From Litomosoides sigmodontis (taxonomy: Eukaryota > Nematoda > Chromadorea > Rhabditida > Onchocercidae): 64,000 bases of DNA. Position 1 is the first letter of the stretch; every line of letters starts with the position of its first letter. Below are positions 34,201-45,907 of the stretch, piece by piece. The stretch lies in NCBI GenBank assembly GCA_963070105.1, contig OY718805.1, positions 9,328,652 through 9,392,651 of the forward strand, in the 5' to 3' direction. The notes under the pieces are model-generated. The model was not told the DNA's origin and did not search any database. It saw nothing but the letters and a program-made list of their open reading frames with translations. A program made the position numbers and the translations under genes.

Positions 34201-37200
34201 GTGCAACGTTATTTACGCACCTAAAGACATAATAATATAGACTTCAACCAAAAAGAAAAACTGATTTGGTACACTATTAGTATAAAAAATATACTTTATC
34301 ATTTTCATTGCTCATCATGATACTTTTATCAGTTTGAGACTGTAACTGTGAGTGTGCTAATCGTGATTCGTCTGTTGAAATTTGCTTGGAAGATGAAAAT
34401 TCTGTTGGCTTTGAAGTAGAAGTAGTGGATGTGACTGGTAAAGGTTTTTGCATTTGCTACTTTTCTAATTCTTCTTTGTGTACCTATTAATCTAATTCAT
34501 AGTCGGAAAGATTACTTAAAGATCAGAAATTAAAAAAAATTAGTCATGCAACGGAGAATTCGAGGCGTAATCAGTCAAAAATGAAATTAAAATGATGGAA
34601 ATGGTGCATTAAATTTATCCACACAGTATGTCTTATTTTTGTTCTCACAAGACTGCTGAATAAAATTACTTTAAAAGTTTCTCCTTTTCTTGGTTGAGTA
34701 CCATAACCTTTGTAGCATTTTGCTCCATTTCTTCCTTCCTCATCGCCTGCTCCACCTTACTATTAAGAATTCGTTCATTTGTCTGGAAAAACAATTGCTC
34801 TAACACGGTTCACCACACATACTGCCACTATTAGCATCGTTTGTTATACAATGTAGTTAGTTCCAAAATTTTCAAGGCCATACATATATATCCAATCCAA
34901 TCATATTTTAAACTGTTAAACTAAAATAAAATTAACCGAATCAATTCTCATTTGATAGTCTGCCACTGCTTTCTCCAGTAAAAAAATTTTCTGATCACGA
35001 TCATCTAGCTGCTTCGTAATTTCAGAGATTTTTGTGGTGGCATCTAAAATAGCAGCAATTTACATCAACAATATGAAATTAGACATTTACAACATTTGCA
35101 TTTATTTCCTGTTACATTTCAAACACACTTTCCAAAGCCTCTCCATTTTGCTCCATTATTTTTTTATTTTTGGTCACAATAATGCGCAATGAATTGACAT
35201 TCGCCAACAACGAAGCATTTTCTGTTTCCAAAACTGACTTTTCATTCCGAAGCTAAAATGAATTGATTAATTAAACTTTTTTTTTGATTTTGATCAATTA
35301 AATTGTAAGGCAAAATTATTCTGATGTATTTTATTTGTATTTGCTACTTGAAACTTACTTCACGCAATGTTTCATCCTTTTGTTTCACTTCTAATTTTAA
35401 ATTGTCTGTATGTCGCTGCAACTCCGCAATATGTATGTCTTTCGCATTAATCGATAACTTAATATCGTTATTTTCATCACGAGAATTTCGCAGTGCTAGC
35501 TGATGTTCGAGAATAATGTTTTCTACAAATTTATGGCGATTTTATCGTCAAAAGAATTTTTTGTATAGAAGAAAAATATTTATATAATATCGCACAGCCC
35601 AGAAAACCTTACGCAGACTTGGTTGGTTAGCTAAAAGACGTTAACCGCTTGAAGCTTACAAATCAAACTACTAATAAATGAATGAGGTGATGGATGGCGT
35701 ACCTAGCTTTTGGAATACTAAAAAAAATAATGATGAAAAAAAAATAATGAAAATAATGTTACAAAAATCGCGTCTTTTCCCAACAAAATTTGCGTCACAA
35801 GTAGTAATGAATTGGACATGACAAAAATTGTCTCTAACCTTTTTCAGCCATTCTGCGTCGCTCTGCCATATAGTCAGCTTGAGCATTTCGAAGTTGATCC
35901 CGCAATTCTTCTACTGCACTTTTGTATTTTTCGAGTTCATTCTTTAGGACCAACAGTTTTTCGGTACTGTCGATATTGCGTTCTTCCAGTTCGTCTTCGA
36001 AATATTTTCGGCGCTCAGCGAGTTCTTTTTGTTGCGTTATAAACATTTCATTTAACGTTTCTTGATGATTGCTATAAGTACAATTTTGTTGGATAATAAC
36101 ATAAACGCAAATAAATTATAGGCCCAATAAGTACTATTACAAAATAATTGTTTATTAGTAAGTAACATAGACGATTTCATCCAGGTCAGAAATGAAGCAA
36201 GAAAAAAACCAGACCATTTGGAGTTGTAAAAAATTGTTTATAAACGACAACTTACATATTAAGTAAATGAATTTCATTTTGAAGCTGTCCAATGACCCTT
36301 TGTGTCTCATTTTTCTCAGCATCTAAACGTTCAAACCGTTCATTTAAACACTGGAATTTCCGTTCAATTTCTTCCTTATCACGTTGCCTAAAATTTCAAA
36401 CAGACAGGATAAGATGCTGTGTTGACAAATCCGATTAATCAGTCAAGCATAAAACTTTCCTACTAGTAATTCAGAATTCTACAAAACAGTCCTTTTCAAT
36501 ATTCATCCATACCCAAACAAGGAATGCTTTTCTAAAAATCCTTTCAACAAAATATCAAACGAACATTTTATCATTTTCTTTCTTAAGATCCACATATTCT
36601 TCATCAGTCTTTCTCCATGATTCTTCCATGCGAGTTAACCGACTTTCACGTTCAGATAACTTATCCTGGTATTCGCTACACCTTCTTTTATAATCTTTAA
36701 TTTCGTTATTTTTGTTTTGCAGTGCTGTATGTACCAAACGAATCGTATTAAAATAGCCTAAGAAACCGTCTGAAAAATTCTTTTTCTCAAACAGCAATTA
36801 TGGTAACAGAATGTGAGTTATGGTTTTGCTCGTTTCTGCTTTATAACGCTAATGAGTTCTTTTTTATATTTCCAAAGCCTATCACAGTCATTTCGACGTA
36901 TGAAATTAGTAATGGCTATGTGATGTCGAAGAACAGCATAACATTTGCTTTCTTTTGAACATATCGGCACAGCTTGAAATAAACCGTGTCCTCGTTCTAT
37001 GAATGAGTAGTTTAACAGATTATCAACAGTTTTTTTTTCAAACTCAGTTAGTCAGCAGATGCAAGACTTTTGATTCGCTCCAAATTTCTTCTAGACGTAT
37101 CAGATGTGCTTCAGCATCTTTTAGTTACTCTCATTTCGTTCTATGAAAAAATGCTGTATAAAAAAGTTATAATTTTAACCTGGACTAAGAGAACGGGCTC

Positions 37201-40200
37201 GTCGACCACGTATTTCATCTAGTTCCGGCATTAAATGAATTTTCTTCAACGAATCCTTCGCAGCATCACGTTCTTCATTAGATTTCTTAACAAGATCTTC
37301 CATGAAAGCAACTCGACGATTGGCATCATTCAGTTCGTCTTCCAGCTGGAATAATTTACCCCATACTTTATTTTGGAAACACAATACAGCACGAAAACAT
37401 CCGTTGTGATACATCCGTAGCCGCGTTAAGCGACTCAAAATATCTATCGTATAAGAAATTTCCCAATTATTTATTCACATAAGACAAATGGGGACATCGT
37501 AGTGAAAGAGAGTGTTATGGTATTAATAGACGTTCTTTTAATAACTTTTCTGTTACCGCTGTACGCAAAGTTAAGAAGACCTCAATAGTTCGAGCAACCA
37601 CATTTTCATATTTTTCCAGCAAATGATTTGTCGCATCTTCATCCTTTATTTCTCCCATTGCGGCGTGTTTCCTCTAAAAACAAATTAGTCCACAAACATC
37701 TCTATTATCTCCTTAACTCTCGTCGAATCCTTCAATTCAAGTCTCACACATATATCCTTAAATTTTAAGACATCTTTTTCAATTTAGATAAAACCGACAA
37801 TCAGTACCTTCATTTCAGCTTCGCAAACAAGTGCTTCCATGTTGTTTGCACAGCGTACAAATTCAGTCCGCTGTCGATCCAAATCATTTTCAGTTTCTGT
37901 TTTCAAATCTCTAACCTGTAAAAGCGAAGTTTGGTTAGTTATAACATGCCGTGATTGTGACGCATTTTCTTCCGTGTATAAGAAAAAATTTTCCTCCTCT
38001 TTTTAATATAATTGTGTTATTCATGCCGCTGTCCCGTATATACATTATTTAATCACCAGTAATTACAAGTTCTCTTTCCAACTTGACAAACGATTTTAAT
38101 TAATAATTAATTCCAATCAGAGCTTAAATAACTGTAATCAAGGAATGTTAGATGGTTGAAAATCACAACACCATCAACAAAAGGACAAAGTGCATAAAAT
38201 ATGCATACACTTCTAATATTCTGGTAGCTATAAAATTTGGTGAAATTTAATTTTGATTTTATCTCCTCAACTCTGTAATTAAAATAATGAAAACGTAGCG
38301 CTTAATTGGTAAAGTGGAATGTAAAATGGAAACATAAATAACAATAATAAACGTTATGTTATTAACTAGGAGTACCCTTTCATGCACAAGTTGCAGATCG
38401 TTCAGGTTTAAATAGGATTAAAATTAAAGCTTCAAGCATGATTGAACATAAATAATTTAGCATCTTTTATTGGATGGATAAACAATTACAATCCGATGAA
38501 GATGAGTTGAAACTTTACCTTTTATTATAACAAACAAGAGCTTAAGGTTTCTAACGTCAAGTTTAATAGTTTATTAATTCCCCGATGTCATGAGTGTTGT
38601 CATGTAAAAACAGCAATGAAAATGCACCAAAACCTAATAAAAAAGTTACTAGTAACCTGTCGTCGAAGCTTGTTAAAAGACGTCCATAATTCGAGTGCAT
38701 GCTGGTGCTGGGTATCCATTGCACGTTTCTTTTTCTGTAAAAGCGAAAAATTTTAATTCGGATGGAGATTACTTTGTCGGTGCATTTTAAAGTAACATGT
38801 TATCCTCTGAATATTCGGTTAGTATTTAAGAAAAATCTCCTCAATGTTTTGAAGTATAATCTACTTATATCAAATAATTTAAATCTTGATAGTTTGAAAA
38901 TTTAAAAAAATTTCAGCCGATCATTTTGGAACTGTGATTTCTTACTTCATCGTTTTGTCGTCTCACATATCGCTCTATATCCCTTTCATGCGTTACCTTC
39001 ATTAATTCTTCCTGAGTTTTCAACAGTTCGTCTTTCAAACTTTGATTCGTACGTATAGCAACTTCTGCCTGCTCCCGATATATATCATTTAAATCTTCTA
39101 AGCTATCATTCCTGAAAGTATCATTTCTTTTCTTTCATGAATATTTTTAACAAACATGCAGTGAAGAGGGAAAAAGAAAGGAAAAGACTTCATTTTGCGC
39201 TAAACGTGACAACTTGACAACGCCTAAATTTTGACTCGTTGCATTTCTATAAAAGAAAAGTTATTTATAAAAAATTCATACATATGATATACTCCTAATT
39301 GAAACTTAAATTTATTAAAAACCAGTTTATATAGAAAATTCGATAATATTTATGTACACGCTATTAAAAGCTGATTTTGAACTATGTTTTCAGACAAAGT
39401 TAAAAGCCAGGAAGATGATTGTTTTAAAACATACCTTATTTGCTCATTACGTAACTGCTGAATGATTACATCGGTAGAACTATCAAATGATTTTGTTTTG
39501 AAACCGGTATCAGTGAAAGACGAAGACAGCAAAGGATTTGAGCTTAGTCCATCAGGTCCAACGCGCAAAGGCTCGGGTGAACTTAAAAGTATAGATGAAA
39601 CTTTCCAATAAAAAAATATAAATAAATAAGACACTGTACCGTGACAAAACGTTAACGCCGACAGCATCGACATCACCAACATTAGAAAGATTCAATTGAG
39701 CTGCCGATTTAGCGGCACGCTGTCGATACTTTTTCACCTAAAAATTTAAATTTTTTCAAAAATTGGAAATAATTGACAATGCAAAAACAACTGCCTCCGG
39801 CATCTCTTCCTGGTACTAGTGGTAATTAGAATAATTAAACAGTACAGTCACACAGCGAAAATTAAAAGCGAGCAGTATAAGTACATGACAATGAAGGTTT
39901 GACTAATAGAAAACTATGCTTGATTTAACATGTTATATGACTGGAATTGACTAACCTTATTGCTCAAACCTTCCAGAACTTGACGATATTTTCGCTGTTC
40001 ATCAACACTTGCATCAATCCTGTTCCGGTAATTGTTTAAGTGAGAAGGTACGAGAACGACGTCGGCTGGAGATTGAATTAAACACAAGCTAATTAATTAA
40101 TAAGCAAATCTTTGATTTATAATTTCTTCGTAATATAAATAACACTAACACGCATGTACGGCTGTATGAACGTAAGTGTGTTTAAACAGAATTTCATGCA

Positions 40201-40704
40201 CAAACCATTATAAGTTATCGAGGTTGATGGCAGTGCATCATCGGAGTGAATAACAAAATCGCTCAAAGTTGTTTCGTCACTGAAAATAGGCATAACAGAA
40301 TATGCATTATGTTTTAGTATTGTAATCACAGTGCAATCAAATGCTTAATTCTAGACCAGTTAGAATCAAACAAAGTCTACTTTAATGATAAAAGCCGCAA
40401 TATAAAAAAATCATAACAAAATATAAAAAAATTTTTTTTTTGAATAAGTACGATACACCCAACAAACTATTTAAAGCAATTTTGGAAGATCCAAAGAGCT
40501 ATATAAAATATTAATCAATGTACTAGCTAGTGATTATTAACCCGAAATACATCCAAACAATTATCTACTCCAAGCAATCACCTTCACAGAAACTTCACAA
40601 CTTTGAGGACAATCCTTAAAGGCAAAACGTTAGAAAAATGAAGCTAACATTCCGGGCAAGTCGCCAATTTCGACATCAACGTCCTTGATGCTTTCTTCAC
40701 TCAT
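25279..40704 (-). CDS. che-10: Rootletin-like coiled-coil protein (CROCC / CHE-10 type)
   Basis: Rootletin builds the striated rootlet at the base of cilia; in C. elegans the orthologue CHE-10 acts in ciliated sensory neurons. From the ATG at 40704, 16 exons join with all phases agreeing (691 codons): 40704-40649, 40279-40206, 40065-39956, 39737-39640, 39581-39435, 39111-38946, 38734-38657, 37915-37808, 37673-37557, 37345-37180, 36757-36565, 36387-36256, 36071-35839, 35522-35359, 35252-35129, 35043-34937, followed by one from 34782. Rootletin-type signatures near the N-terminus are NNYRNRIDASVDEQRKYRQ, NKVKKYRQR and a Leu-Trp block HALELWTSFNKLRRQ. The rest is heptad coiled coil. Further exons continue near 33.55, 33.31, 33.06, 32.47, 32.04, 31.72, 31.3, 30.8, 30.6, 30.1, 29.5, 28.9-28.1, 27.9-27.2, 26.9-26.4 and 25.8 kb. 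The last runs to the stop at 25281-25279, with a tail ending RIRAQSFSY. The joins between 34.8 and 33.5 kb are not resolved. Other long coiled-coil proteins are the alternative. Confidence 0.75.
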
Positions 40705-41093
40705 TTTGATCCATTTCTTGCCATAATTTCTGACAGTAATAATCACTTCGGAACTTCTATATTTTACCCTCTGGAATGACTTCAAAAAAAGTGTTGCATT
40801 GCTAAAAACAAACACTATACAGCTTCGTAAGAATGCACGCACATAATTCTGTACGGAATAGTAGACATTCAAGTACTGCCGCCAGAAACACTAAATGTAT
40901 ATTATTGTGAAAAGCAGTGCAATTTCAATTCAACGTGGTTTTGTTTTTCTATTAGTTAAATTTCTTTTCACTGTTTTCCTTCTACTTTCTTAACCTACTA
41001 CTTGGTAACAATATTACCTGTTCAGTTTATTCGGCGTTCTGGAACACATGAAAAAACAGGTCATTGTTTAGCTGACATCAGAAGCTACAACGC

Positions 41094-41570
41094 ATGGTTG
41101 ACCTGTTCACCTCACGTCCCTTATCTGTTTCTCTGCAATTTTATGTGAACGCTATCATGAGGCACTTTGCGAAGTTGTGTAAATGTGACTCTAATTGTGT
41201 CTACCAACATGTTCACGTGCCTTCACGCAACCATCACAGAACAACCACTGTTTTTTTCAAAAATACCAAAACTGCCAAAAATAGCACTAGATTCCATAAA
41301 TTGCCAACATCTACTAACAAGAAAGGCCAACCTCACGGGATTTCCCGGTTTGACTATTTTGCTTTCAGTGTGTTGCTTTCGGTAGGCAGGGGGATAACGT
41401 GTGGTAGTAAACTTTTCGTGGAAATACGCTTACCGCAGCAATTCTGTGCAGGAAGTTATAGTGTAAAGTTATGCAAAAGTATTTTGTTGGAAATACAATT
41501 ACGTCAAATGAATTACACGCAACAATTTTGCAAAAACTATGGTTGCGACAGGAAGGGTGCAAGTAAATGA
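41094..41570 (+). CDS. Orphan open reading frame, 158 codons, coding status doubtful
   Basis: The longest unspliced open frame in the window. It lies in DNA richer in GC than its surroundings, and is read divergently from the rootletin-like gene. The product would be basic and Cys-containing (KLCKCDSNCVYQHVHV near residues 27-42), with no signal peptide, membrane helix or known domain that I can see. Its last third repeats a motif loosely (EIRLPQQFC, then EIQLRQMNYTQQFC). An antisense frame covers part of it, and no splice structure or poly(A) signal supports it. It may be a lineage-specific gene, a repeat remnant or chance. Confidence 0.15.
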   Translation: MVDLFTSRPLSVSLQFYVNAIMRHFAKLCKCDSNCVYQHVHVPSRNHHRTTTVFFKNTKTAKNSTRFHKLPTSTNKKGQPHGISRFDYFAFSVLLSVGRGITCGSKLFVEIRLPQQFCAGSYSVKLCKSILLEIQLRQMNYTQQFCKNYGCDRKGASK

Positions 41571-42875
41571 CGTAATAAAAGGAATTGCATTTGCTTCATA
41601 GATATTATGGACGTAGACATGTTTAAGGTTAAGAGGCTACGTGAGATATTCCACTATCAAGACAAGAGGTATTTAAATGTTAGGAGGTGATGTGAGGTAC
41701 TCAATTATCAAAAATATGATTTTGAACGGCATCGATGCATTCGGGAATAGGTTGTATTTGCTATCAGATGAACCTGGTCATTCGGTAACTTGATCATCTA
41801 GTAATTTCGTCATTGCACTCATCGCTTATCTTTTATTGATACTTGTATGAGGAAGTGAAATTTTCGATTAAAATGCCTCAAAGATGAAAAGTTTTAATTT
41901 GAGACATCATGCATCACCATTTCAAAAGATATTTATTTAAAATTAGTCGTGAATTCTTTTAGAGAAAAAATAGAGTGTAAGAAGTGTTTGTAGATTGTTT
42001 GCGCCAAACTACCGCCTCTTGTTTTAAAATTTAATTCATTAATTTGAAATGTCCTAATAGATGAGTTTTATTTTCTTTAAATTGACAGTGCTAAAAAAGA
42101 GAGGGATGGATATGAAAATTGTTAATTCTCAATCATACAACCTCTTAAAAGTCTTTGCTTTCTCTCTCTCTCATAAGTGCATCATCTGACGTTCGTTTGA
42201 TCATTTCCCTGAGTTAGTACACGCTTAAAACATTCCGGAATGACTGTGTACATTCAGGAATGAAATTTCTAGAACTGTAATAAATATGCCAAGCAAACTT
42301 CAGTGCACTTACATTTTCAGGCTCAGTAAATAATTATTGAGGCTTGCTGAAAAAGCATTCTAAATTTTATTTCGGCATTTCATTCATCGGATGGATGTCA
42401 ATATTTTTTTTTATTCGGGAAAGGAATTTCAAATAATTGAGAAACTTTCTAATTTAAAGGAAGGCGAAAACGGGAAAGTGTGAGAGAGAAAAAAGAGAAA
42501 AAAGTGAGAGAAAAAAAAATTAAACCAGTTTTTACCATTAATTTCATCTATGATATTATGCCTATTACAATACACCTCACGATTACTGCCGGAAACCAAA
42601 AGCAGCAAAATTTGATATTTAAATAGCACTTTCAGAAAAATGCTGAAAATTTTCAAAAAAGAAATGTGAGTGAAAGTTGAACGATTTACTATATTTGTGG
42701 ATGGGAAATGAAATTAAAAAATTTGCTGAGAGCAATGCTAGCATATATTATGAATGTTGACAGCAAGTAACCAAGGAAATGGCTGCTGAGTGAGTGAGGA
42801 AGGAGAGAAGGATCAGGTTAGACCTGAATTTGATAGCATTAGCATCGGTGTCTCACGAGTAGGTCAGTAGCTCTC

Positions 42876-43006
42876 TCAAAATTTGAATTATTTTTGCGTT
42901 AAGCTCTCTCTGCTCATTGAATACCTAGCGGATAAATTTTACTGTCCTCCCATATCACATCGTAAAACTAATTAGAGGCTTAACGCAAAAATAATTTAAA
43001 ATTTTA
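42876..43006. repeat. Inverted repeat with about 33-base arms
   Basis: The left arm (42876-42910) and the reverse complement of the right arm (42974-43006) share the core GAATTATTTTTGCGTTAAGC / AAATTATTTTTGCGTTAAGC with few mismatches. They are separated by about 63 bases. Transcribed, it would fold into a long hairpin; it also has the form of a small MITE. Confidence 0.75.
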
Positions 43007-43331
43007 CTTTAGTACGTAGGAAAAATTATACTTAAGATTGCACACTTAAGCTCTCTTCTACGATTTTAGTAATTTTCTAGGAAGATAGCACTCCGGTTAA
43101 GATCATAAAAAAAAAAAGCATTGATGATATTTGGTTAACTGATAAGTGGAAGAATGATGACCCTATCTGGATGAACTGATAAGACTGATAAATATTACAA
43201 ATGTAAAACAGCAAACCGAACCTTATCATTATTTGATAGCATCTCGAATGACAACAATACCGCCGTTACGTTGACGATATCATATCTGAATAACTGTGAT
43301 ATAAGTGATATCTGGATGATTGTAATAAGCA

Positions 43332-43417
43332 ATATCTGAACGATTGTGATAAGCAATTTCAAATGATTCATTAAATATCTGAACGATTGTGATAAGCAAT
43401 TTCAAATGATTCATTTT
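43332..43417. repeat. Tandem repeat, two copies of a 43-base unit
   Basis: Units at 43332-43374 and 43375-43417 both begin ATATCTGAACGATTGTGATA and are nearly identical. Degenerate partial copies precede them from about 43270 (GATATCTGGATGATTGTAAT), so the array was once longer. Confidence 0.85.
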
Positions 43418-44091
43418 GCTAATTTAGCAAAATAATAACCAACGCTTCGATGTTTCTTCGTTCAAATCAAAGCTTAGCATATGTGTTTGTGTGAGGAAAT
43501 TAATTGATAAGAGTTAGTGAACGCAGTGTAATAGCAACAAATTTCACAGAAATGTCTGTTGCAGCGGAAAAAAGAAAAGCTATGACAAATCAAATTTTTA
43601 TTTCAATATTTACCAAAATGTAGTAAAAATGAAATTAAAAAAAAAAAGAGGGAGGTGAGAGAAAAAAGTAGAATAAAAATAAAATGAAAGCAAAAATAAT
43701 TGTTAGCAAAACCATTGCTAAAAATTATTTCTTTTTTTTTTTATTCCTCATTGCTTAGCTTCATTGTATTTGCCGACGTTTTTGTTGTTCACTGAAAATT
43801 ACATTCTCGAATTATGCAAATTATGCAATTTCCATCTAAAATGACTCATTTAACAATGGTCAATACTAGTACCACTCACAATGGTCACTCATTCATGCTT
43901 ATAGTGGAATGTAATTCAGGTGGTAATAGCTTGTAAGTTCACTGAATGAAAGGAATTAATGAAAAATCAGTTTTAGAAGACAAAAAATTGAGGAAAATGG
44001 CGAAAGTGAAGACGTGAAAGGACAATGTGATAAGTTAGTGTATGGACAATTTCATCTTTTTCAACAAATTATGGATATGAATCACTTATTT

Positions 44092-44166
44092 GTCATTACC
44101 ACTATCATTATCACTATCACTATCATTATTATCATTATCGTTATTATCATTGTCGTTATTATTATT
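44092..44166. repeat. Degenerate (ATC)n/(TTA)n trinucleotide tract
   Basis: About 75 bases of CATTATCACTATCACTATCA-type triplets grading into TTATTATTA. A simple-sequence tract. Confidence 0.8.
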
Positions 44167-44744
44167 AAGTAGTTGGTATGGAAAGAAATGAATTCGTCCT
44201 TATGAAGCATTTTTTTTTCCCCTAAAATTTTCCACTTTGTTAGTTTGTGTTCTGTTCGAAGTGAATTTTAAAAAGTTACTTTCTGTTTCTCTTTGCTACT
44301 GTTATTGACAAAAATATCCGTACTGTTAGACGGCATTGTATTTTTTGGTGGTACAACCATTGGACAGTAATTTAGGGAGACGTCTGCGTAGTGATGGCTT
44401 CTGATCTAAAGACGACACTTAACGTCAGACTCACTTATTCCTTATTCATTGCTACGTGTAACTGCTACAAATTCAACTTTTTCTTCGTAAAATTCCATTA
44501 CATTACAATTTTACAGCTTTTAAAATTGCAAAACTAAACTTCGAATTTAATCATTTAGTTAGCAATGATGTAAACAAATTGTTCTAAATGTAACAATCAT
44601 TTCAGTCTAATATGATTTTAAATTAAATTTTTTTTAATGCGAATGCCTATAATTACAAATTGCATGGATAAGTACAATGAAAATTTTCAATATAAGTAAT
44701 AGAATAGGAGTAATTGAATTCAAATGTAAGCAATTAATTGAAAT

Positions 44745-44864
44745 TTAACATTTAACACCTACAGCTTTACACATATAAACGATGATAAGCATTGCTAATA
44801 TCATGCCGATAGTTGTACCAATTAGGATGAAATTGAAAATTTCAGTTCCATTCATATCAGCCAT
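44745..44864 (-). CDS. Possible single-pass membrane microprotein, 39 residues
   Basis: An ATG at 44864 opens a 40-codon frame ending in TAA at 44747-44745. The product has a short polar start, MADMNGTEIFN, then one strongly hydrophobic helix of about 20 residues (FILIGTTIGMILAMLIIVYM) and a short tail CKAVGVKC. This Nout/Cin or Nin/Cout layout recalls small membrane regulators such as SERCA micropeptides, but I recognise no family. The frame stays open upstream, so it could instead be the last exon of a longer protein with an acceptor just 5' (for example ...TTAG at about 44875). It lies downstream of the collagen gene on the same strand. Confidence 0.25.
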   Translation of the reverse strand: MADMNGTEIFNFILIGTTIGMILAMLIIVYMCKAVGVKC

Positions 44865-44960
44865 TTGAGCACCTAACGTATCAAGCGATCCCTTCAACAC
44901 GTTTAATTTTATCAAATGATTGTAATTGTAAAGAGAAAATATATACGTAAAAAAATACAC

Positions 44961-45907
44961 GTGAAATACGTGTAATTACTTTTTTTTCGCAAATTTGATG
45001 AAAATGTCAACGTTGCGAAAAAATCTTTCACTGCACAATTGTGTAAAAAATAATGTAAAGGAAGCATGTAAGTATGCAAAATGAGAAGCAATAAAAAAAC
45101 AATCATCAAAAAGGATGTGTGGGTGTTTTGCATGTTTTGCAATTCAATTAAATATATTTTGATCAATTAAATAATATGGAAGGGGCATTTTAATTATTGA
45201 AATTATTTATTCATTACATTTTCTACAAAACTATCATACAAATTAAGCAATATCATTTACATCTAGCCAATCAATAAATTAACTAATATTTAATGCTAAC
45301 AATTTTAAGTAAAATTTGATTAACTAACCATGATTAACTTCAATATATGCGAAATTTGTAAGCAGCCAATTAGCAATATTAGCACTAACAAGGATGCTAT
45401 TACCTTAGAAGTATTTCAATTTTTATGCAAAAAAAAATTTTTTCACAATTTTAATTTCATTCGCTTACGTTCGTGTTCGTATGCAATGATTGCAAATGAT
45501 AATATGCAAATTTTTTTTCTTATGAAAAATTCAGATATCTTCGAATATGATTTTATTTGCAACGCTAAATTGACTAGTCTTTTACATTGCAAAAAAAAAA
45601 TTTTTTTTCTTGTTTTTATATTTAGTGATTTGAAAGAGAAAGAGAGAGAGAGAGAGAGACAGAGAAAGGAGGAAAGGTAGATACAAATGAATCCTATCGT
45701 TCTTTGATTATGATTGCTATTATCATTAGCCTGAGATCAATTAGTGCTAAATTGTCTCCAATAGGAATCTGCAAATTTGTTGTAAACTTAAAAATCAAGC
45801 GCGCTTTTTTTATTGTACAATATAAACAGCTGTCTCGTGCATAATTAAAATTAAAATTAAAATATCTATAAAGTAGCATTGCTGCATTTGGATTATCCTA
45901 CATCACA
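44961..45907. other. Collagen 3' flank
   Basis: AT-rich sequence 3' of the collagen stop, holding its 3' UTR and a (GA)n tract near 45636-45669. No exon-like frame. Plus-strand open frames here are low-complexity and lack splice or family support. Confidence 0.5.

Larger units (their letters stand above)
40705..44744. other. Intergenic region 5' of the rootletin-like gene
   Basis: No gene I can support. It contains an orphan 158-codon open frame (41094-41570), a 33-base inverted repeat (42876-43006), a 43-base tandem repeat (43332-43417) and a degenerate ATC/TTA-rich tract near 44092-44166. The promoter of the rootletin-like gene must lie at its left end. Confidence 0.5.
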
